Shown: positions 22,816 through 35,113 of the stretch, piece after piece
How positions within the stretch are numbered: the stretch's first letter is position 1
Layout of the letters: each line of letters begins with the position of its first letter
DNA from: Orobanche coerulescens
Lineage: Eukaryota > Streptophyta > Magnoliopsida > Lamiales > Orobanchaceae
Assembly: GCA_033398695.1 (NCBI GenBank)
Contig: CM065802.1
Span: 136,448,096-136,512,095, forward strand
DNA length: 64,000 nt
Reading direction: 5' to 3'
Translations under genes and position numbers: made by a program
Notes under the pieces: model-generated
Databases searched by the model: none
Seen by the model: only the letters and a program-made list of their open reading frames with translations
What the model was told of the DNA's origin: nothing

Positions 22816-25574
22816 TGTAAAACCCTAAAATTCGGTTTCCATATTTTCTAATTAATTCGAAGCATAACCTAAAGTTTTGCTATAATTTAAAACCTTACCT
22901 AAACTATATGTTATGTATTATAATTAAATAAAAATTTACTCACAAAAGTTTACCTAATATAAATAATTGTTACACCTTCCAAAAATTGCATGCATGAAAA
23001 ACGTTCCATGTTGTAACCTCCAGTAATTTTTGCATCCCATTAATTCGGTCACTAATCATTATTTATAACCAACCCATTATGCCCAAATTAAACACAATTA
23101 TGACCATTATTACCTTCCTTATATGCAGCCTACTCCCCTCCCTTATTAACGTGAATCCTTATTCCTCTTCTCCACTTCTATCTTTCGGCCAAAACACACA
23201 CACACAAACAAGGCTGCTGCGTTTTTTTTTCTCTTCTCAAGGCTGCTGCGTTTTTTTTTCTTTCTCTAACAAAGAGCAAGTTGCTGCTGTTCGTGACCTT
23301 AAAAAAAAGTATTGCTGAAGTCGTGTAATCGTGAATCCTTGGAGCTTCTTGTTTGGATCGTGATTAGGGTTTGATTCGTGAGGGTTTCGTTCTTGTTCTC
23401 TCCTTTATTCGAATCATCATAAGGTATTTCTAATCGATCTTGTATCTCTTTTCTATTTCGACACATGATTTCATGTATAATCCGAATATATAAACTTGAA
23501 ACCTAATTCGTATACATACTAAACAAAATCTGATCTGTTCTATTCGAATTATATGTTGAGACGTATTTAGAAGATCACATAAAATCATAACGGTATTGGA
23601 TGTTTCGATATGTAAATCAACTCATATTGCTGATCTGATTTCTGTGTTATATGTGTGTCGTGTGAATGATCATCAAAGGCTGGAAACATATGTGTTGATA
23701 TATTAATGAAACCAGGTCTTGTGATATATATAGGTCTCGTGTAAGTAAAACATGTTAAAAGGGTCTAAAACAGTTTTCTGCAGGAGACGGTTTTGAAAAG
23801 CTGATTATGTGTGCATTGTAGCTCGAGTTTCATAATGATTTAATTCTGTACTTTTGCATAAAAACTTAGTTTAATGTCTTATTTAAGTTTTCCAACTGGT
23901 TTGAAGGGAATTGGAGTTGTATTGGTCGTGCTTTTGAATTTTACGGGATCATATGTCAAAATCTGAGTTTTAAGAATTTAAATGCATTCTGGTTTCACGA
24001 TTTTTCATTTGAAAACTATAATGAGTTATGACTTGCAAATTTAAAGGAGTTATATATCACATGTTTTCTAAGTTGTAGAATTTTTTTGGATTTTTCCAAA
24101 TCGTTTTGTTATGCCTTTGTAATGAATAACTTCTGGGTGTTTCAGCAGTTTACTTTCTGGACAGTCTTGTAAAAAAATAATTTTATTGTGTACTTGTACT
24201 AATTAATAAAATCTGAGAAAATTCCAGTAGACTCCTAAGACATATATGATTCAGTAGTAATTTTTATGGATTTTTACTTTGATATCTGGTGTGGTATTAA
24301 AGATCATGAAATGAAGGCTAAAACATAGTAAAACCAGAAATTGTTAGAAGATTAAGATTATTGTGATTTTAATACCATTTAATATACTTGAAACCTAAAA
24401 TGCATTTGAACATTAATTATAATACAATCGGTCATATGTTAACCTAATTCCAATAACGAAACTCTAATCACATTAATAAATGGTGTTAATTAATTAAGAA
24501 ACCGTTATGACATTATGAGCTAATAAGCATAAAATAAACCTAATTTGTGTAGATTCGCTGAAGAAGGAGTAAACTCTAATCTTTATATCTTCTGACGTGT
24601 TTTGCATTTTGCGGTTGGAGGTATAGATATTCTTGATACCCCTTCTCTTTACTATTGTATCGGTGTTCGTTTGTTTCGTTATTCGTACAGATATTCTTGA
24701 ACCTTTGATATGATACATTTGATATGAACCTTTGATATGAACTTTCATATGATATGCCATTTGAACCCTTCAGTTTGATACCCGAGCCAAGTTCGTTTCC
24801 TAGCCATGAAGGTAACATGGCCGTGTCATTGATGCACCAATGGCATGACTCTAGTGTGGTTGAGTGTTGTTCCACACCATCCCATTTTGATATGATATGT
24901 GCACTTTATATTTGTTATGGCCAATATGATTTGTTCGGGGGCGTATGGATGCATCCTAGGTTCGGTTCGTATTTGATTGGATATGACATGATTATGATAT
25001 GATATGTTCAGTGATTGATGCTTGTGTGCAATACACGTCTTTCACATGTTCGGGAGTTAGCTACTCCATGGTTACTATGATATTTGATTTGTTTTATGTT
25101 CGGGCTCGTGGTAGATTACTGACTTTTCCTTACTTTTGATATCCATTCGTTTATACTTCATGCCTTTCCCAATGTACCGTACTTTATATGTTCGTTCCTT
25201 ATCATTTGGTTTTGTTTATATATATCTGTTCACTGGGCTTTTTAAGCTCAGCCGCATTTTCCTTTTCCTGCGGCAGGTATCTAAGCTAGGAGCTGGGGTT
25301 TCTTTGGGGTTGAGAGTTGAGCTTGCGGAGACGTTACCATAGTCATCTTAGATTTATTTTGCTATTGTTAGGACATTGTTTAGACTTGGATGATTTGTTA
25401 TTCATCCCTTTGGAGTATTTCTCTTCGTTGAACTTATGTTTTGGTTTAAGTCATTTCGACTTAACTCCTTTTGATTATTTATGTTTAAGACTTCCGCTTG
25501 CGTTTATTTATTTGTATGTTCTGATTTGCCACTATAATGTGATACTTCTACCCTTGTCGGGTTGGGGTGTTACA
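22816..25574 (+). repeat. 3' LTR of gypsy-2
   Basis: It repeats 15242-17996 with about 1.2 percent differences. Examples are one extra A in the A-run near 23300 and three extra bases near 24565. It ends GGGGTGTTACA and is followed by the TSD AACAG. Confidence 0.96.
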
Positions 25575-25579
25575 AACAG
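25575..25579 (+). other. Right TSD of gypsy-2 (AACAG)
   Basis: It is identical to 15237-15241. The last G is also the first base of the TSD expected for Sirevirus E. Confidence 0.95.
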
Positions 25580-26973
25580 AGGCCCGTATTGCCATTGAAT
25601 GGCACCCGGAACAGTTTCGGGGGGTGGGCGTGGGGGATGCCTTGCTGTCCAGCTTTTAGGATCGCGATTCGGGCCTGGTGCTGGCACTGCCAAGCAGTCC
25701 AGGCAGTTGGACTGCGGTCCAGCCCCCTTCCGTCTTGTTTCGGGCTCGTTCTCTTCGTGTATTCCTGAAAGTTAATTCCTATTTTTTAAATTGGATTTAA
25801 GATGATTAAAATGATATATGGTATCTCATTTTATAAGGGAAAATTAATTAAATGGAAAACATGTGATTGACCGAACTACTTTGAACGTTTTCATGTTACC
25901 GATTGTGAGAATTGATTGGATCAATTCTATTTAATAGTTGATTATATATATTTATTGGATAAATAAATTTAATTTGCTATCCTATTTAGTATGTGTTGGA
26001 TAAATGCTTTTGAATGGGGATGTGGTTCATGGACCTAGTTTTGAATCGTTCGGTTTTATTCGATTGGGTTGTAAAGGCCGTTTTTTGAGCCTATTTATTT
26101 TACTATTGTATAGGATGCAATTTTTCAAATGTAAAATTTATATGTAATGACGAAGACCGGAAGAATATCCACTCGAGAAGACGAAGATTCAAGACCGAAG
26201 ACATGTAATTCGATTACGATATTTTTGTTCTAGGAATGGTCCATGAACTGCATGTTGGTAGTAACTAGGTTGCTATTTACTGTTTTTCATTTTGAATGAT
26301 TGAAAAACACAAACGTGCTTATAAGTGAATTAATGTGCAAAGTGTAATATTAATCGCGAAATTCTCCCGACTTCAAACAGACTAAGTTTGAAAAGGTTAC
26401 AAGGTTTCCTACCCTCCATCAAACTCGTAGAAAATTGATACCCGAGCTGGTGTGCTATGCTTCCAAGTTATCGGGGTAGTACATTTGGTAGAGGTTGGTA
26501 ATATTCTTGAGTGCATTAGATGCCGGTTGGTGATAAATTTTACCCCTAGAAACCTGATAGGTTGTCGGGCGAGATTCAATAGTCAGACTGATAGACGTTG
26601 ATGGTCAACAACTTAGATAGTCCGGATTGCCAAGAAACCTGAGTGGTTGAGGGCATGAAGACTAGGGGTAGAATAAGATCGAATCATCCGTTGGATGGGT
26701 TGGTGTTGGATACCACTTTACAGAAATTAATAGGCAGGAAACCTGATAGGTTGCGTCTGTTAAAATTTGAAAAGAACTCGATCACCACTAAGAAGTCAAT
26801 CTAACCATGACTTCCGGGTTATAACATGGGAGTGTGTAATTCCGATAAAATTAGTGGGATCCGAGACAAGAATTATACAAGCCCTTAAATTCTATACTCA
26901 ATCATAATAAAACAAGTCACTAATTCAATCTTGTCTAAATCCATGCACATAAACGAAACTATATCTCTCTAAA
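25580..26973 (+). other. D leader between (missing) 5' LTR and gag
   Basis: It corresponds in order and sequence to the leader of C at 33356-35113 read on the minus strand. A GC-rich block with inverted repeats (25580-25760) is followed by AT-rich sequence. A long stretch then repeats variants of AAACCTGATAGGTTG (about 26550-26760). No ORF of interest is seen. Sirevirus E entered at its left edge. Confidence 0.78.
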
Positions 26974-28152
26974 ATGGCAAAGAACCCACTTGGAATACTA
27001 CTTGAAAAGAATCTCCTAACTGACCCCAATTTTGTTGACTGGTTGTGGAATCTGATGATTGTACTCAGCATAGAGTCTCTGGGATACGTCTTAGAGGCGG
27101 ACATTCGACCGACTCCAGTCCGGACTAGGGGTAATCAGGAAGAAATTGACGTCCATGAAAAATGGGTCAAGGATGATATGCTGGTCAGTGGCTTTATGAT
27201 GGGCTCAATAACTAATGAGCTGCAGAGAGCGCACGAGAAAATGACTTCTGCTAGGCAGATTCTCGCACACTTGATCGAACTTTATGGAGAGTATAGTAGG
27301 ACTGCTAGATATGCGATATCAAAGCAGTTATTCAGTACAAGGATGAAAGAAGGGGAGAAAGTGGGAGACGACGTCCTCAAAATGATCTTCATGATTGAGA
27401 GGCTCGAGGTGCTCAACTGTCACATGGATTTATCCCTCCAAATTGATCTCATCCTTCAATCTCTACCTGACTCCTTCACGCAGTTTGTAATGAATTTCAA
27501 CTGTAATGAAGTTTCATGCACATTAGCTGGCCTAATGAACAAACTAGTGACGGCACAGTCTAACATGAAGACTAAGCCGAGAGAGGCTGCTCTTGTGATT
27601 TCTTATGGACCTTGGAGGTCCAAAAACAAGAAGAAAAAGACCTACGAGCAGTATAAACTCAAGAAAGGGGTGCGGAAAGGCAAGGGCAAGGCCCCAAAGG
27701 TTCAGAAGGTAGGCGGTCCCAAACCTACGGACAAATGTCTTAAATGCGGTGAGTTGGGCCACTGGCATAGGACTTGTCCCAAGATAAATAGCGCATCAAG
27801 TACGGAACTTTTTGTTTTTGAAACCATTTGTTCCGCTACTGTATATTCTGCTTCATGGATTCTGGATCCAGGTGATACTTCTCTTATTTGTACTATGAAT
27901 CAGGATCTGGAACAAAGTAGGCAGCATGAAGTTGGGGAAGTGATGGTCACTGTCGGAAGTGGACAAAGTGTCGAGGCAACTGATATTGGATCACTCCTAC
28001 TGGGTTTGGAATCCGATTTTATTTTGACGTTTGATGAAGTACCGGTTCTGCCCAGAGGCATAAAAACATTGTATCCATTCCAGTCTTGGACCAGAAAGGA
28101 TTTTATTTCTTCATTGGCAATGGTAGTACTAGGTATGGAATTGTGTACTTGA
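26974..28152 (+). pseudogene. D gag and protease
   Basis: ATG 26974 (MAKNPLGILLEKNLL) matches the gag start of C. The UBN2-like copia Gag region spans about residues 10-210. A Lys-rich stretch is followed by a CCHC knuckle (CLKCGELGHWHRTC, about residues 250-263) and the protease site. The site reads LDPGDTS where C reads LDSGATS, so the residue after the catalytic Asp is replaced (CCA at 27868-27870). The frame then runs past a deletion junction near 28120 and ends out of frame at 28152. Confidence 0.9.
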
Positions 28153-29748
28153 TGAAACATAAATCCGAAGCCTTTACTAAATTCAAGACTTTTAAGGCCC
28201 TAGTTGAAAAACAGACTGGATGTCATATCAAAGCACTTCGGTCGGATAGAGGTGGCGAGTATATGAGCATCGAGTTTGATGAGTTCCTTAAGGAACATGG
28301 AATAGTTTCACAATTCACGCCGCCAGGAACCCAACAGTTAAATGGTATTTCAAAAAGGAGAAATCGGACTTTGTTGGACATGGTCCGCTCCATGTTACAC
28401 ACTGATTTACCGATTTACCTATGGGGGTACGCTTTACTTATCGCTGCCTATATCCTTAATAGATGTCCTTCTAAATCCATTTGTATCACTCCGCATGAGA
28501 TGTGGAAGGGTAAGAAACCAAGTCTTAATCACATAAGGATTTGGGGATGTCCAGCCTATGTCAAAAAGGCTAAGGTGGACAAACTGGAAGCGAGCTCCAT
28601 CAAGGGACATTTCATAGGATACTCAGAGGACTCGATGGGTTATGTATTATACATGCCAGAAGACCATAGGGTCGTTGTGGCTTTACAAGCGCACTTCCTT
28701 GAGGATGAATTCATTCAGGAAGGTGGCTCGGGTAGAAATGTCTCTTTGGAAGAGCACAATGAAAGTCCTGAGGAGACATCTGATCAGGGATCACGAACCG
28801 AACCTATTGTAACATAACCTCCACTTCGAAGGTTTGATAGGGTGTCTCACTTACCTGAGAGGTATGGATATACACATGTCGAGGAACTGGGTCTCCATGA
28901 CATACCTGATAGCCGTAAGGACGACCCTGTAACCTATGACCAAGCGATAGTGGATGTGGACTCCGATAAATGGCAAGAAGCTATGGAAGCTGAGATAGAC
29001 TCGATGCATGCCAATCAGGTCTGGACTCTAGTAGATCTACCAACTGGCATGAAGCATAATGGAAGTAAATGGATATATAAGAGAAAGACTGATAGGGATG
29101 GCAAGTTTGATGCCTATAAGGCCAGGCTTGTGGCAAATGGTTATACCCAAAGGTAAGGGATCGATTATCATGATACCTTCTCGCCCGTAGCTATGATCAA
29201 GTTGATTCGCATGATGCTTGCCATTGTTGTCCATTACGATTATGAAATATGGCAAATAGATGTCAAGATGGCTTTTCTAAATGGATACCTCGAGGAAGAA
29301 ATCTACATGGAACAGCTTTACGGTTTTGTGTCCAAAGATAATATTCATAAGGTGTGTAAGCTGCAACGAGCCATTTATGGTCTGAAGCAAGCTTCTCGGA
29401 GTTGGAACCTTCCATTTGACGAAGCAGTCAAGGAATTTGACTTTGTGCAAACCGAGGAGGATCCATGTGTTTACAGAAAGGTCAGTGGGAGCAACATTAT
29501 GTTCTTAGTACTATATGTAGATGATATTCTACTTATGGGAAATAACGTAGCAATGCTCAACACTGTGAAAGCTTGGCTTTCTAAAACGTTCTCCATGAAA
29601 GACTTGGGAGAAGCTTCCTATATTCTAGGGATCCGTATTTACAGAGATAGACCGCGAAGAATGAGAGGACTTTCTCAAGCCCTCTATATAGATAAAATCC
29701 TGAGAAGATTCAAGATGAATAATTCTAAAAGAGGGTTCCTTCCCATGC
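28086..29748 (+). pseudogene. D integrase (N-terminally deleted) and reverse transcriptase
   Basis: The frame begins with protease-derived sequence in the wrong frame and enters integrase at RYGIVYLMKHKSEAF. The zinc-binding domain and the first catalytic Asp are therefore deleted. The second Asp is present (LRSDRGGEY). The catalytic Glu position reads NGISKRRNR with Lys (AAA 28353-28355). TAA at 28815-28817 and TAA at 29154-29156 interrupt the frame, but RT motifs continue: [32 protein letters not shown] and the intact YVDDILLMG. The sequence is cut at LPM (29748) by element C and resumes at 37006. Confidence 0.93.
29744..29748 (+). other. Left TSD of C (CATGC)
   Basis: CATGC before the LTR is repeated exactly at 37001-37005. 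D's reading frame can be followed across the two copies. Confidence 0.95.
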
Positions 29749-31627
29749 TGTTGGGATTCCGGATATAATATCGAATACGCAGCGGAATAATAATAATAAT
29801 AAAGAATCCTAAACAGCATCGATCAAGTAATGTATATATAAATCAACGAAGATAAAAAGATTAAGGTCTTATACCCTTGAAGCCTTTGATAATATCTTCG
29901 TAAGTTGATGATGTTGACGAACCCGAGCACGAGCACGAAATCCCTTCGTCCCAAACACCGAAAGCACAATGTCTCTACTTCACATGCGTCGGAACTTGAC
30001 CGTAAAAATCTATAGCAATCCGTTCTTGAAGGAACACGGCTAGGAATTACTACAGGAATTTATCTCTCTATTTTTCTTATTTTGTATCACCTCAAAGATG
30101 AATAAAAATGAAGAAGAAGAAGAATTTTCTCCCTCTCCAAAAACCCTCTCGGCCGAAGTGTTAGTTTAGTGGTGTATTGTGGTGACTTTTAAGATGATTA
30201 ATATATCTATATAAAATCAACATGATAAGATATATCATTAATAAAATCATCACATGATACCATCGAATGGAATCATGAATAAAGTCTTCCACTACCAACA
30301 AATAAAATACATGACAAAGCCATGTGATAGGGGAGGTGGGCGGCTACTTGGAAATTTCTAGGAAACGAGCCGAGTCACTCGACTCGTGTACCGGACGTTC
30401 GTCAAACGACTCCATTAAATACACTCTGTTTAATCTCCAATGTATTTTATATAAATTAATTAATCTAAATAATTAATTATATCAAATATAAATATATTTC
30501 TCTCAGAAATATAATTTTATGAATTTAAATTAATTACCCAGTAACTTAATTTCAATTCATAAGGCTGTTGGTTAATTTATCCAATAAATCATAATTAGAT
30601 ATCCAATATCTAATATTAATAGAGAGACGATAAATTCATATTTATCCGTCAACGATCCTGATGCGCGACTCTGTAGGTCCGTCTCAGCCGGCATTGGCAG
30701 GAACCAATGAGTGCGGGCAGCATTTAGCCAGTCTAGCGGGCTACACTGTAAACCCCGACTGAAAACAAATGAAGGGATCATTCTAGAACCATTATGTCAT
30801 GAATACTATATACGTATAGACCCTTCATCAGATGTCCCGGTCAAGTCTTCGGGTCACGGTAAAGTCAAACCCTACTGTTGACTAAACTCTATACATGTGT
30901 TAATGCAAATCAAGACCGACTGATTAATAGTGTATCTAATACGACTATATCAGAATGCTTTGGCCAAAGACTTATGATCTTATTTGCCATTAACCGTATA
31001 GGACATTCGCCTGCTCACTAACAGGAGATAGAATCCTTTCTTGGCGTACAAGAAAGATCGCTACCCGCCCGTATAGTCCGCACTTCGAGGTCGACTCAAG
31101 AATTAATCAAATGAGTCTAACTACTCTAATGACAAACTAAACGTCACAGCACATCTTCTCCGAACCCTCAAGTCAAAGGTCCACGTATACTATCACAACC
31201 TTTCGATTCGTCATCGACTCTCCGAGAGTGAATACCGTGTGACTGAATCGAGTATGAGTCGTGTTCGAGTATACTGGCCCCACCAATATACTTATAACTA
31301 TGCTATCAAGACGTGCACACGTCCTAGCATCAGTTATACAAGTCATATTAAAACTTAATGCCCATTTTAAGTTTATTGACTTGCGAACAATTTACGTAAA
31401 TAAACTTTAAACACTTCCAGTACATTTTCTCTTATCCCATAACGAGAATGGAATGTTCGATTTATTTACATGGACTTCACTTCAATGTTTACCAAATCAA
31501 GAATGCATTTAAAATACAATAAATAGTGAATGATTCATATTACCTTTTATTAATAATTCCATAATTAAAAGTACAATGCCCCTACTCTATCGTCCCCTGG
31601 GTGGCATTCGAGGGCATATTCCTAACA
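29749..31627 (-). repeat. 3' LTR of C
   Basis: On the plus strand it runs from TGTTGGGATTCCGG to CATATTCCTAACA. On its own strand it starts TGTTAGGAATATG and ends AATCCCAACA, as in D's LTR at 37764-39633. Confidence 0.93.
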
Positions 31628-31644
31628 ATCTCCCACTTGCACTC
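31628..31644 (-). other. Polypurine tract of C
   Basis: On the minus strand, GCAAGTGGGAGAT lies directly before the LTR, identical to D's tract. Confidence 0.85.
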
Positions 31645-31754
31645 AATGCCACACATCATGGCATCCAACCCATGTTCTTCAGATGTCTTTCCAAGACAGC
31701 CTGAGATAACGGCTTAGTCAGCGAGTCAAAGACATTGTCTTCTGAGTCTACTCT

Positions 31755-32294
31755 TTACAACGAAACATATCTTTTTTCAACCATCTCTCGAACGATGTGA
31801 TACTTTCTCTCTATATGCTTGGTGTTGTGGTGAGCCCTTGGCTCCTTGGCTTGGGCGACAGCTCCATCATTATCACAGAATAGTGGTATAGGCAGCTCCG
31901 CATTAGGCACCACTTGAAGTTCTTGCACAAACTTCTTCATCAAAAATGCTTCCTTGCTAGCCTCTGAGGCTGCTTGGTACTCTGCTTGGCCAGTGGAGTC
32001 TGCAGTAGCGCTTTGCTTGGAGCTTCTCCAAGATACTTCTCCTCCATTGAGAGTAAACAAATACCCAAAAGTCAACTTAGAGTCATCCATGTCTCCTTGA
32101 AAATCAGAATCGGTGAATCCAATCACCTTCAGTTCTCCACCACCGTAAGTAAGAACCATATCTCTAGTTCTTCTCAAGTACTTAAGAATGTTCTTGACGA
32201 CTACCATTGCAAATGAAGAAACAAAATTCTTTCCGGCCCAAGACTGGAATGGATACAATGTTTTTATGCCCCTTGGACAAAACAAGTACTTCAT
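31755..32294 (-). pseudogene. C protease tail fused directly to RNase H
   Basis: The frame starts in the end of the protease region (GIKTLYPFQSWAGKNF, SSFAMVV) and jumps straight to RNase H (KNILKYLRRTRDMVLTYGGGELK, TDSDFQGDMDDSK, AEYQAASEASKEAF, FCDNDGAVAQ, HHNTKHIERKYHIVREM). The whole of integrase and RT is missing at the junction near 32200. TAA at 31755-31757 ends the open frame, but the normal RNase H tail is still readable to about 31665. The junction keeps the frame open, so this is an in-frame fusion. Confidence 0.9.
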
Positions 32295-33355
32295 CTAACG
32301 TTAAAATAAAACCAGATTCTAAACCCAGTAGGAGTGATCCAATATCGGTTGCCTCGACACTATGTCCGCTTCCGACTGTGATCATCACTTCCCCCAGCTT
32401 CAAGCTGCCTACGTCGTTCTAGATCCTGATTCATAGTACAAATATGAGAAGTAGCACCTGAATCCAGAATCCATGAAGCAGAATATACAGTAGCGGAACA
32501 ACTGGTTTCAAAAACAAAAAGTTTCGTACCTGATGCGCCATTAATCTTGGGACAAGTCCTACGCCAGTGGCCCAGCTCACCGCATTCAAGATATTTGTCC
32601 GTAGGTTTTGGACCACCTACCCTCTGAACCTTTTGGGCCTTGCCCTTGCCTTTCTGCACCCCCTTCTTGGGGTTATACTGCTCGTAGGTCTTTTTCTTCT
32701 TGTTCTTGGACCTCCGAGGCCCAGAAGAAATCACAAGAGCAGCCTCCCTCGGCTTAGTCTTCATGTTAGACTGTGCCGTCATCGGTTTATTCATTAGCCC
32801 AGCTAATGTGCATGAAATCTCATTACAGTTGAAATTCATTACAAACTGCATGAAGGAGTCAAGGAGAGATTGAAGGATGAGATCAATCTGAAGGGATAAA
32901 TCCATATGAAAATTGAGCACCTCGAGCCTCTCAATCATAGACATCATCTTGAGGATGTGGTCTCCCACTTTCTCCCTTTCTTTCATCCTATCACTGAATA
33001 ACTGCTTTGATATCTCATATCAAGTAGTCCTATTGTGCTCTCTATAAAGCTTGGTCAACTGTGCGAGAATCTGCCTAGCAGAAGTCATTTTCTCGTGCAC
33101 TCTCTGCAGCTCATTAGTCATTGAGCCCATTATAAAGCCACGGACCAGCACGTCATCATTGACCCATTTTTCATGGACATCAATCTCTTCCTGATTACCC
33201 CTAGTCCGGACTGGAGTCGGTGGAATGTCCGCCTCCAAGACATATTCCAGGGACTCCATACTGAGTACAATCATCAGATTCCGCAAGCAGTCAACAAAGT
33301 TGGGGCCAGTTAGGAGATTCTTTTCAAGTAATATGGCAAGTGGGTTCTTAGCCAT
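32182..33355 (-). pseudogene. C gag and protease
   Basis: The ATG at 33355 (minus; MAKNPLAILLEKNLL) starts a copia Gag close to D's. A stop at 33020-33022 interrupts it, and the same frame continues (MKEREKVGDHILKMM) to about 32360. The zinc knuckle reads YLECGELGHWRRTC, with its first Cys replaced by Tyr (plus-strand ATA at 32591-32593). The protease site LDSGATSHIC is intact. Two frameshifts near 32370 and 32290 separate it from the downstream protease and RNase H sequence. Confidence 0.9.
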
Positions 33356-35100
33356 TTTAGAGAGATATAGTTACGTTTCTCTGCATTGATATAGACAAGA
33401 TTGAATTAGTGACTTGTTTTATTATGACCGAGTATAGAATTTAAGGGCTTGTACAATTCTTGTCTCGGCTCCCACTAATTTTATCAGAATTATACACTCC
33501 CATGTTATAATCCGGAAGTCATGGTAAGATCAACTTCTTAGTGGTGATCAAGTTCTTTACAAATTTTAACAGACGCAACATGTCAGGTTTCTTGCTAATT
33601 AATTTCTGTAAAGTGGTGTCTAACACCAACCCCTCCAACGGATGATTTGATCTTCTTTTACCCCTAGTCTTCATGCCCTCAACCTATCAGGTTTCTTGGC
33701 AATCCAGACTATCTAAGTTGTTGACCATCAACGTCTATCAGTTTGACTATTGAATCTCACCCGGCAACCTATCAGATTTGTTGGGGCGAAATTTATCACC
33801 AACTGAAGGCATCTAATGCACTCAAGAATTTTTCAAACTCTACCAAATGTACTACCCCGATAACGAGTTTGATGGAGGGTAGGAAATCTCGTAACCTTTT
33901 TCAAAATTAGTCTGTTTGTTGTCGGGATAATTTCACGATTAATATTACACTTTGCACATTAATTCATTTATAAGCGTGTTGGAGTGTCAATCATTCAAAA
34001 TGAAAAACAGCAAATAGCAACCTAGTTACTACCAACATATAGCTCATGGACCTTTTTCCTAAGTACTGGGCCAAGCGAATGACCCAATAAAGACAAAAAA
34101 ATAGTCTTCGATTCTTCGTCTTCTCGATCGGTTGTCTTCGGTCTTCGTCATAGCCAAATAAATAATTACATCAAAGAAAATACATCCTATTATACAAATT
34201 TTTCAAGTAAAAATAAATAGGCTCAAAATGGCCTTTACAACCCAATCGAAACGAACAAATCAAAACTAAGTCCACAAGCTATATCACCATCACATAAGTA
34301 TTCCACACAACATGTAACGGCAATGAAATTAAATAATTAATTTTAATATAAATTAATCCAATTAATCTATAAAACTAATCTATTCAATTTCTACTATAAT
34401 AATCCAATTAATATATATGGCATTAAAATTAAATAATCAATTAATGTATTAATCCAATCAATATAAAAATTAATCTATCCAATTTTAATGGTATTAATCC
34501 AATTAATACTAATAGTCGTCATTTCAATTCGTTCGAAGTAATCCGGCCAAAAATAGTATTTTCGTTTAATATCTTTCCCATTTAAAATAATATTCCAAAT
34601 ATTCATTTTAATCCAATTAAATCCAATTTAAAATGTGGAAAAATATTACAACGTAATACAGAGACTAAACGAAGTCCCGGACAAGTCGGAACGGGCCCAG
34701 CCCGCAAACGGAGCCCGAAAAAGGGGGCTGGCCGAGGGTGACCCGCTGGAGCGAGTCACCTGCCTGCTACTGTCCGGGTAGCAGGCAGCCCTGTCCGGCC
34801 ACCCTGCCAGGCACCGCCTGGTAGTGACTCGGGCAGCCCCAGGCTGCCGAGTCCGACCTTCGTTCAGCTCGTTTTTTCGACTCGTTTCCAAAACGTGATG
34901 TTTCTAATTTTTTATGTAGGACTTATAAATCAATAAAATAAAATTTTACAAATTTATAATTCACATAAAATCATAGAAACAAAATTTACAAGGAACAATT
35001 AAAAAATCTCCGATTATACCAATAATGATTCTAAATCATAAACATCAACTAATAGCATTCATAATGCACAAATAAACGTATATACGGTATCATTGACCTC
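33356..35100 (-). other. C leader between 5' LTR and gag
   Basis: This 1.7-kb non-coding leader matches D's leader. On the plus strand it holds CCTATCAGGTTTCTTG-type repeats (33580-33790), very AT-rich sequence (34300-34640) and a GC-rich hairpin block (34680-34860). The 81-codon minus ORF at 34646-34891 is explained by the GC-rich block and has no recognisable domain. Confidence 0.75.
34753..34853 (-). repeat. GC-rich multi-hairpin block in the C leader
   Basis: Perfect stems are TGCCTGCTAC/GTAGCAGGCA (34761-34770 with 34778-34787, 7-base loop), an enclosing GAGTCAC/GTGACTC pair (34753-34759 with 34824-34830), CCAGGC/GCCTGG inside it, and GGCAGCC/GGCTGCC next to it. It lies 260-360 bases downstream of the 5' LTR in the element's own direction. 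Confidence 0.8.
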
Positions 35101-35113
35101 GCTCCGATACAAC
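35101..35113 (-). other. Degenerate primer binding site of C
   Basis: On the minus strand, TTGTATCGGAGC lies next to the 5' LTR. It resembles the tRNA-iMet site TGGTATCAGAGC with two to three changes. Confidence 0.55.

Larger units (their letters stand above)
15242..25574 (+). mobile_element. Gypsy-2: structurally complete Ty3/gypsy chromovirus (Tekay/Del-like)
   Basis: Both LTRs (2755 and 2759 bp), a tRNA-Met-type primer site, gag, protease, RT, RNase H, integrase, chromodomain, a polypurine tract and an exact 5-bp TSD (AACAG) are present over 10.3 kb. By eye I count about 34 differences between the LTRs (32 substitutions and 2 indels), near 1.2 percent. It is therefore the youngest insertion for which both LTRs can be compared along their length. 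Despite this it carries two frameshifts and three in-frame stops. It sits exactly at the 3' end of Sirevirus E. Confidence 0.97.
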
